In this document: in pieces, positions 59,373-64,000 of the stretch | How the letters are laid out: each line of letters begins with the position of its first letter | Position numbering within the stretch: the first letter of the stretch is position 1 | Assembly (NCBI RefSeq): GCF_001411555.2 | Contig: NC_049907.1 | Coordinates: forward strand, 35,423,866-35,487,865 | DNA length: 64,000 bases | DNA from: Juglans regia | Taxonomy: Eukaryota; Streptophyta; Magnoliopsida; Fagales; Juglandaceae | Reading direction: 5' to 3' | Program-made: the position numbers and the translations under genes | The notes under the pieces: generated by a model | Database searches by the model: none | Told to the model about the DNA's origin: nothing | The model's input: only the letters and a program-made list of their open reading frames with translations

Positions 59373-60380
59373 GCCTCTGCCTTGCTCAGTCCTCTCTACA
59401 CAGACAAACACAACACTCTGTGACCCAATATATAATGTGGCTCTTAAGCTTAGAAGATCTTGAGGAGTTATGACACAATCAAAGAGTAAATAAAATTAAA
59501 TGCTTGGAAGGGAGCTAAGGAATTTAGTGCTCAGAGCAGAATCCAAAGTTTGGGTACGTGTCTATTCGCAGGAACTGGCACAGTCTAAACCCACCCTTTT
59601 TATCCCTCTTTGGATATTTGCTCTGCTTTTCAGTGCTTTCTCCCAGAATCACAGCCCCCTGACGTTTGCTCTTCCCTTGCATCGTTCATGTGCATGTATT
59701 TATCAAGCCACGGACATGAAAAGTATTTTCACCCTTCCCTTATTTCTTGTAAATGAAAAAAAGTTTCAAATTAAATATTGGCATATTATAGAGTATTATA
59801 TGTATTTGTTTCATTATTAAGTAGTTAATAATACTGTCATCTTACTTTACTTCATTATGATGTTGTATCATTCAAAATTAATATTTATGAGTTAATTTTC
59901 ATGTGACACAAACTCGTTAAAGTAAAAAAGATGGGCCTCTGCCGAGTTTGAGGATTCCGCTGTCTTAAATAATATTATATTTTGTGATAGAAAGAGAGTA
60001 CTACTTACCTGATATTCAATAATACCTAATGATTTTCTATCAAAATTTAATGTCCTCAACAAATTGGATATGTTTAGCTAACTTATGACCTCTAGTTTAC
60101 CTTCTGTATTCATTTAAAACTAGCCATGTTTTTGGAAAGCATTTCAATAATTCTCTTATCATCAAAGCATCATGTTTTGAAGAGATTTGAAGGGTAAGAA
60201 TCCAGCCCTTCTACCATCCATAATGATAAATACTTAAAAATAAAAATGAGAAATATATGCATTTAAATGACCGGATTTCAATATTTAAAGTCCGAATCCT
60301 CCGTTTAGATTATATATTAAAATTTAGATTCGGATGAGATATTTTTTGGAATTATGCCATAAATTTCAAAATCCGAGTCT
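59373..60380. other. AHP 5' leader, promoter region and AT-rich intergenic DNA
   Basis: A minus-strand TATA-like TGATAAATACATG near 59702-59690 lies about 320 bp upstream of the AHP start codon. Beyond 59760 the DNA is AT-rich. A degenerate inverted repeat (TTTAGATTCGGAT, 60335 on, against AATCCGAGTCTAAA, about 60370-60383) is near the end. No other gene seen. Confidence 0.35.
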
Positions 60381-60392
60381 AAATCCAAATCT

Positions 60393-60540
60393 AAACGCAT
60401 ACGCCCACGTCCTGCACGCCTCCCCCCGATTTGGGCCCCACCTGGGGCTGTTGGGACCACCTACCAGCACATGATCGGCTTGCGGGCGGGCAAATGCCCA
60501 TACCGCTTTTAGTGTCTAGGGAAGGGGCCCGAGTTGGGCA
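60393..60540. repeat. GC-rich repeat remnant
   Basis: Short G+C-rich block (CCCCCCGATTTGGGCCCCAC, GCTTGCGGGCGGGCAAATGC) in AT-rich surroundings, resembling hAT-MITE arms elsewhere in the window; no clear ends. Confidence 0.35.
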
Positions 60541-60714
60541 CAAGCTTGCCCGAGGTTTTCCCTTCTGCTCGGCCCAATATATATAGAATTAATAAAACGA
60601 CATTATTTTACCTTATGTTTTGTTTTAAAAACTCCTGCCCTCTCTCTCTTCCTATGTTTTGCCCCACAATTGTTGTCGCCCCCAGTCCCTTCTGGTCGCT
60701 GTCTGTCATAGTAT

Positions 60715-60757
60715 TTCTCTCATTCTCACTCTCACTCTCACTCTCACTCTCGTTGTC
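60715..60757. repeat. CACTCT hexanucleotide repeat
   Basis: CTCACTCTCACTCTCACTCT-type iteration of about 6 bp, five to six units. Confidence 0.75.
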
Positions 60758-60819
60758 ACCCCGGACCCCAACCCCAGGTATACATCTCTCTCTTTAAAAG
60801 TCCTCTCTGACCTAGCTGC

Positions 60820-60930
60820 AATGTCGTGCGCATTGGGCGGACAGCCTTGGGGACCAATCAATCCCCGACATCCTGATGGGGGCACCTGCCCATAGGGGGT
60901 GGGGCAAGTGGCCACCCGTTCAAAGGGTGT
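60820..60930. repeat. GC-rich repeat remnant
   Basis: GGGGGCACCTGCCCATAGGGGGTGG and following GGCCACCCG look like another hAT-MITE arm; the ends are not defined. Confidence 0.3.
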
Positions 60931-61524
60931 GGTTTTGTTCATATCACTACAAATAATCTTGAATTCTCCTCTTGTTTTATTCACTTAAAAATGACGTCAA
61001 TTTTACAAATTGCGATAAAAATGTATAATAATCTTGACATCGCTCAACATGTTCAAGAAATAATAGAGATCCTCCATTTTTTTTCTTTTAATAAAAAAGT
61101 GAGATGAATTCAGTAAAATAAATATACTTATTATGAATAAAAGTAAAATAAATTAAAATAAATATAGTATGTAACGTGTGATGCGAATTAGAATTAGAAT
61201 TACTTTTGTTCATTTACTTTGTCTATTTTTGAAAGGCTATTTTGAAGAAATCTTGACTTGGCACACACATCCAATCCTATACATGAGTACGGCTGTTTCG
61301 ATGAGAGGCCATGATCGATGTCTATTCGCTACAATAGAATATATTTATATCCATTATTCTATTCGTTATAATAGAAATGACTTTTTGGCAATTAACTAGT
61401 GTTTGCAACAAAAATTATTTTCCTTGCTAATAATAATTCTTTTTTACAACGGTAATCTACGTCTCTTTGCAAATAATTACAAGTGCGATTGTATAATTAT
61501 CATTGCAATTAACATATGAACTTA

Positions 61525-61732
61525 GGGCTAGTTTGGTTACACAAAATCAAATTATCTTATCTCATCTCATTTAATTATTATAAATTTTTCAAACTTCCAC
61601 GCACATAAAATATAATAAATAATTCAACTTTTTCAAATTATAAAATAAAAATTATATTATAACAATGTTTTATTTAACTTTTAACAAAACATCTCATCTC
61701 ATTTCATCTGAACTGCGTAACTAAACGGGGCC
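61525..61732. mobile_element. Tourist-type MITE (208 bp)
   Basis: Starts GGGCTAGTTTGGTTACAC and ends GTAACTAAACGGGGCC, inverted repeats with a few differences. TTA duplications lie on both sides (61522-61524 and 61733-61735). The interior repeats ATCTCATCTCATTT on both arms. Confidence 0.8.
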
Positions 61733-61849
61733 TTAATTACCATACAAACGAGAGATTTTGAGTATAATAGCAACATTTATATGCATTGCATGCAAAAAGA
61801 AAATATATTACCAACAAGTCCTTTTTTGTTGAAAAAACTAATTTCTCAA

Positions 61850-62240
61850 TGTTGCAAATAACAAATATATTACCAACGAGTCATTTTTTCATTGAAAAAT
61901 ATATTTCCTCAATTTGAAACGATTTGCAATCCGTTACAAATAATACATACAACGGTCTATGTTCGTTGTAAGAAAATATTTCCTTAATTAGCAACGATTT
62001 ACAATCCGTTGCAAATAACAAATACATATTACCGCCAAAAATATTTCCTCAAATAACAAATATATATTACCAACGATATATGTTCGTTGCAAAAAGCATT
62101 TCCTCAATTAGCAACGATTTTCAATCCGTTGCAAATAACAAATTATACATATAAAAAATAACAAATTATCACCAACGATAGTTATTTAGTTGCAAATGGA
62201 AAATCTATGATTACCAATGAAAGTAACCTCGTTGCAAAAA
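61850..62240. repeat. Iterated GCAACGATT/CCGTTGC repeat block
   Basis: At least three spaced copies of the unit CAACGATTT.CAATCCGTTGC (about 61918, 61998, 62112), each a small inverted repeat, followed by AAATAACAAAT. Further variants TATGTTCGTTGCAA (about 61959, 62078) alternate. It resembles subterminal repeats of a large DNA transposon (CACTA or similar), but no terminus or transposase is visible. Confidence 0.55.
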
Positions 62241-63019
62241 TAATAATAAAAAAGAGTAATGCTAGATGTAATTATGAATCATGCAAGCATCACGCACTCC
62301 TTTTGAAAAAAAAAAAAAAAAAAGTAGGCTCTACCATTAAAATAATAGTTTTTACATGCAAATTCTATATTTATTTAATTTTTTCAAAATGAGTATGTAG
62401 CACTTGCTCATTCTATAACTACAAATATCATTTTTCAATTAAAAAAAAAACTTGCCAAAGTCAAGCTATACATAATGACTTGATCTCATGTCTCTAGAGC
62501 GCGTCAAAAATTCTCTCCCATCAATCCCATGCTTTACTTAGCGAGCACCTTGCAAGTCGGTTTAGAGTCTTTAGACCTATCATGAGGGGTTTTTCAAGTA
62601 TATAATATCAACCTCGAATCTCCTCCTCCTTGCTTTTCTTTTTACCATTAAAAAAAAAAAAAAAAAAAAAAAAAGCATAGTTAGGTCAAAACAAAAGACA
62701 CGAGATTTTCTAATTAAGACCTATATGTGTTGGACTAATAGGCTGTTGGGTTCTTGTCTTTGATACCATAATCGTGACAGGAAGGATCGACACCCTTTTA
62801 TTAACTTTATCAGTTTTAGGTTGTCTATATGAGGTGTAATTAATAATGTTGGACGGAAAGTTATCTTCTTATTTTTGTAAGTTTCAGTACTTCTTATTTT
62901 ATGTGTAGATATTAATGAGTTGCACGCTTGCTTGCTCCACCTATTCAGAGGTAATTGGTTCCCTTTGAATTCCAAATATTAAGTTTCATCAATAAGTTAA
63001 ATAAATAAAGAGATTTACT
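62241..63019. other. AT-rich intergenic stretch
   Basis: Diverged family A-like ends (AGAGTAATGCTAGATGTAATT near 62254, ACTACAAATATCATTTTTCAA near 62419) may mark one more MITE. Long poly(A) runs at 62307-62323 and 62649-62673. No gene recognised. Confidence 0.35.
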
Positions 63020-63157
63020 TCACAGATCAGTGCTTTTGGACTGCTGGCCGCTAGCTCTTTTAGATTCAGAAATTTTCAGTTCCTCATGTTGGGGATTCAG
63101 ATGATCAGAGGATGATGCAGACAATGTTGATGTGAAGTGCTTCACCTTTGACATCAT
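63020..63157 (-). CDS. Possible terminal exon of an unidentified minus-strand gene
   Basis: On the minus strand, TTTACACAG|ATGATGTCAAAGG offers a good acceptor, then 45 open codons to TGA at 63022-63020. The peptide is hydrophilic and serine/lysine-rich (MMSKVKHFTSTLSASSSDHL, then PQHEELKISESKRASGQQSK). Base composition is near 45% G+C, unlike the AT-rich flanks, which is why it stands out. Upstream exons would lie at higher coordinates or outside the window; none was recognised at 63158-64000. Family unknown. Confidence 0.35.
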   Translation of the reverse strand: MMSKVKHFTSTLSASSSDHLNPQHEELKISESKRASGQQSKSTDL

Positions 63158-64000
63158 CTGTGTAAACTAATTAGCATGATCTAAATCATCATGGAGCTCA
63201 ACCAAATTGGTTTTTTTTTTTTTTTCCTGTGATACCTCTGATATGAAAGATCAAAACAGTACGTACAACCAGTTTTGATCTGCATTGTATATATATTTAT
63301 GTACATGTTGCATGGGAATCTTTTGCTGGTTCGTAAAATAGGGTTAAGTGGTTAGGGCAGTTTAGATGGCTGCATTAGACAGTATACGGTATACCTAATA
63401 TTAATTCACGCATGGATCTGAGACATCAAAAGCATGTGGAATGGCATGGAAAACATCGTTCCTCTTCATGACTTGGCAAGAGAATAGCCTGCATATTTAA
63501 TATCAAGAGTAATGTTAGATATAGATTTAGGGTAGGCAAGTCGGTTCATCATTAAAAGATAATTTATTTTTTATATGGATCTGCATAGATTTACCTATTT
63601 TTTTAAAGGAAGTACTACTGCACGAACCTTACACACTCAGCTAAGATTTCAAATACCATTTATGATCTAATATCAAACTATTAAGATTATAACCTTTTGT
63701 ATTTTTCAAAAAATAAAATATTTACACCAAATTAGTCCTCAACTTTTAAGCATTTTATTCCATTTGAATGCATGGTTTTGTTCAGGTTAATTCAGTATAC
63801 ATACATCCCAGATTTTTAAAATGTTCTCAATTTTGTTTTATCAGTTAGATCCTATTATATGAGGGATTAGTAAATAAGATAAGTAATAAGTTGATCGATC
63901 GATAATCATTTGATTATCTTCTAATAATAACAAGTGCAATTTTAAGATCTACAATTTGGTTGAGTTGGCCAGAAACTTTTAAGGAATCATGATCATCCAT
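63158..64000. other. Intergenic or intronic, no feature recognised
   Basis: AT-rich with a T-run at 63211-63226 and a weak family A-like MITE start at 63505 (AGAGTAATGTTAGATATAGA). If the exon at 63020-63157 is real, this is its upstream intron. Confidence 0.35.

Noticed and set aside
61850..62240. CRISPR-like spaced repeats
   Set aside because: Units and spacings are irregular and degenerate, the genome is a plant, and no cas genes exist; fits transposon subterminal repeats.

Overview
This window is nuclear DNA from a flowering plant, almost certainly a eudicot. Its genes have many short exons with GT-AG introns. The intergenic DNA is AT-rich and full of plant transposons (Ty1/copia, L1-type LINE, a tRNA-like SINE, hAT and Tourist-type MITEs). 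The MITE spectrum reminds me of woody Fagales such as walnut, pecan, oak or chestnut, but that is an impression and not a demonstration. No bacterial, viral or organellar system was found, and no CRISPR array, rRNA or tRNA gene.

Genes, left to right: (1) the C-terminal half of a copper-response SBP transcription factor of the SPL7 type (+, exons 1412-7515; its SBP domain lies outside the window); (2) a complete 18-exon ERD6-like sugar transporter of 486 residues (+, 18237-21769); (3) a small two-exon gene for a 93-residue single-pass membrane protein (+, 23275-23655); (4) a complete 12-exon secreted nucleoside hydrolase of the NSH3 type with two tandem domains, 883 residues (+, 47149-54629); (5) a complete six-exon histidine phosphotransfer protein of cytokinin signalling, AHP1-like, 151 residues (-, 59372-58209); and (6) a possible terminal exon of an unidentified gene (-, 63157-63020). 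Genes 1-4 match, in order, what I recall of Arabidopsis At5g18830 (SPL7), At5g18840 (ERD6-like 16), At5g18850 (small unknown protein) and At5g18860 (NSH3), so this appears to be an ancient collinear block that transposons have stretched.

Mobile DNA dominates the rest. 8.0-18.1 kb holds MITEs, a palindromic CCAAT/TATA element, a GC-rich insertion with a 12-bp target-site duplication and a visible empty site, and a 1.32-kb tandem duplication. 24.9-25.1 kb has a SINE with an 18-bp duplication. 29.9-34.8 kb is a decayed but structurally complete copia element. 36.0-42.7 kb is a full-length decayed LINE interrupted by an antisense solo LTR. 43.0-43.6 kb is a hAT-type MITE with a perfect 8-bp duplication. 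Another solo LTR of about 1.8 kb sits antisense in the NSH3 intron that separates the two hydrolase domains. 54.6-58.0 kb and 59.4-63.0 kb hold further MITEs and GC-rich or iterated remnants.

The genes are not an operon and share no single pathway. They cover copper homeostasis, sugar transport, apoplastic purine salvage and cytokinin phosphorelay. All exon boundaries were assigned by eye from splice consensus, reading-frame continuity and recalled family sequences; none has been tested against transcripts.
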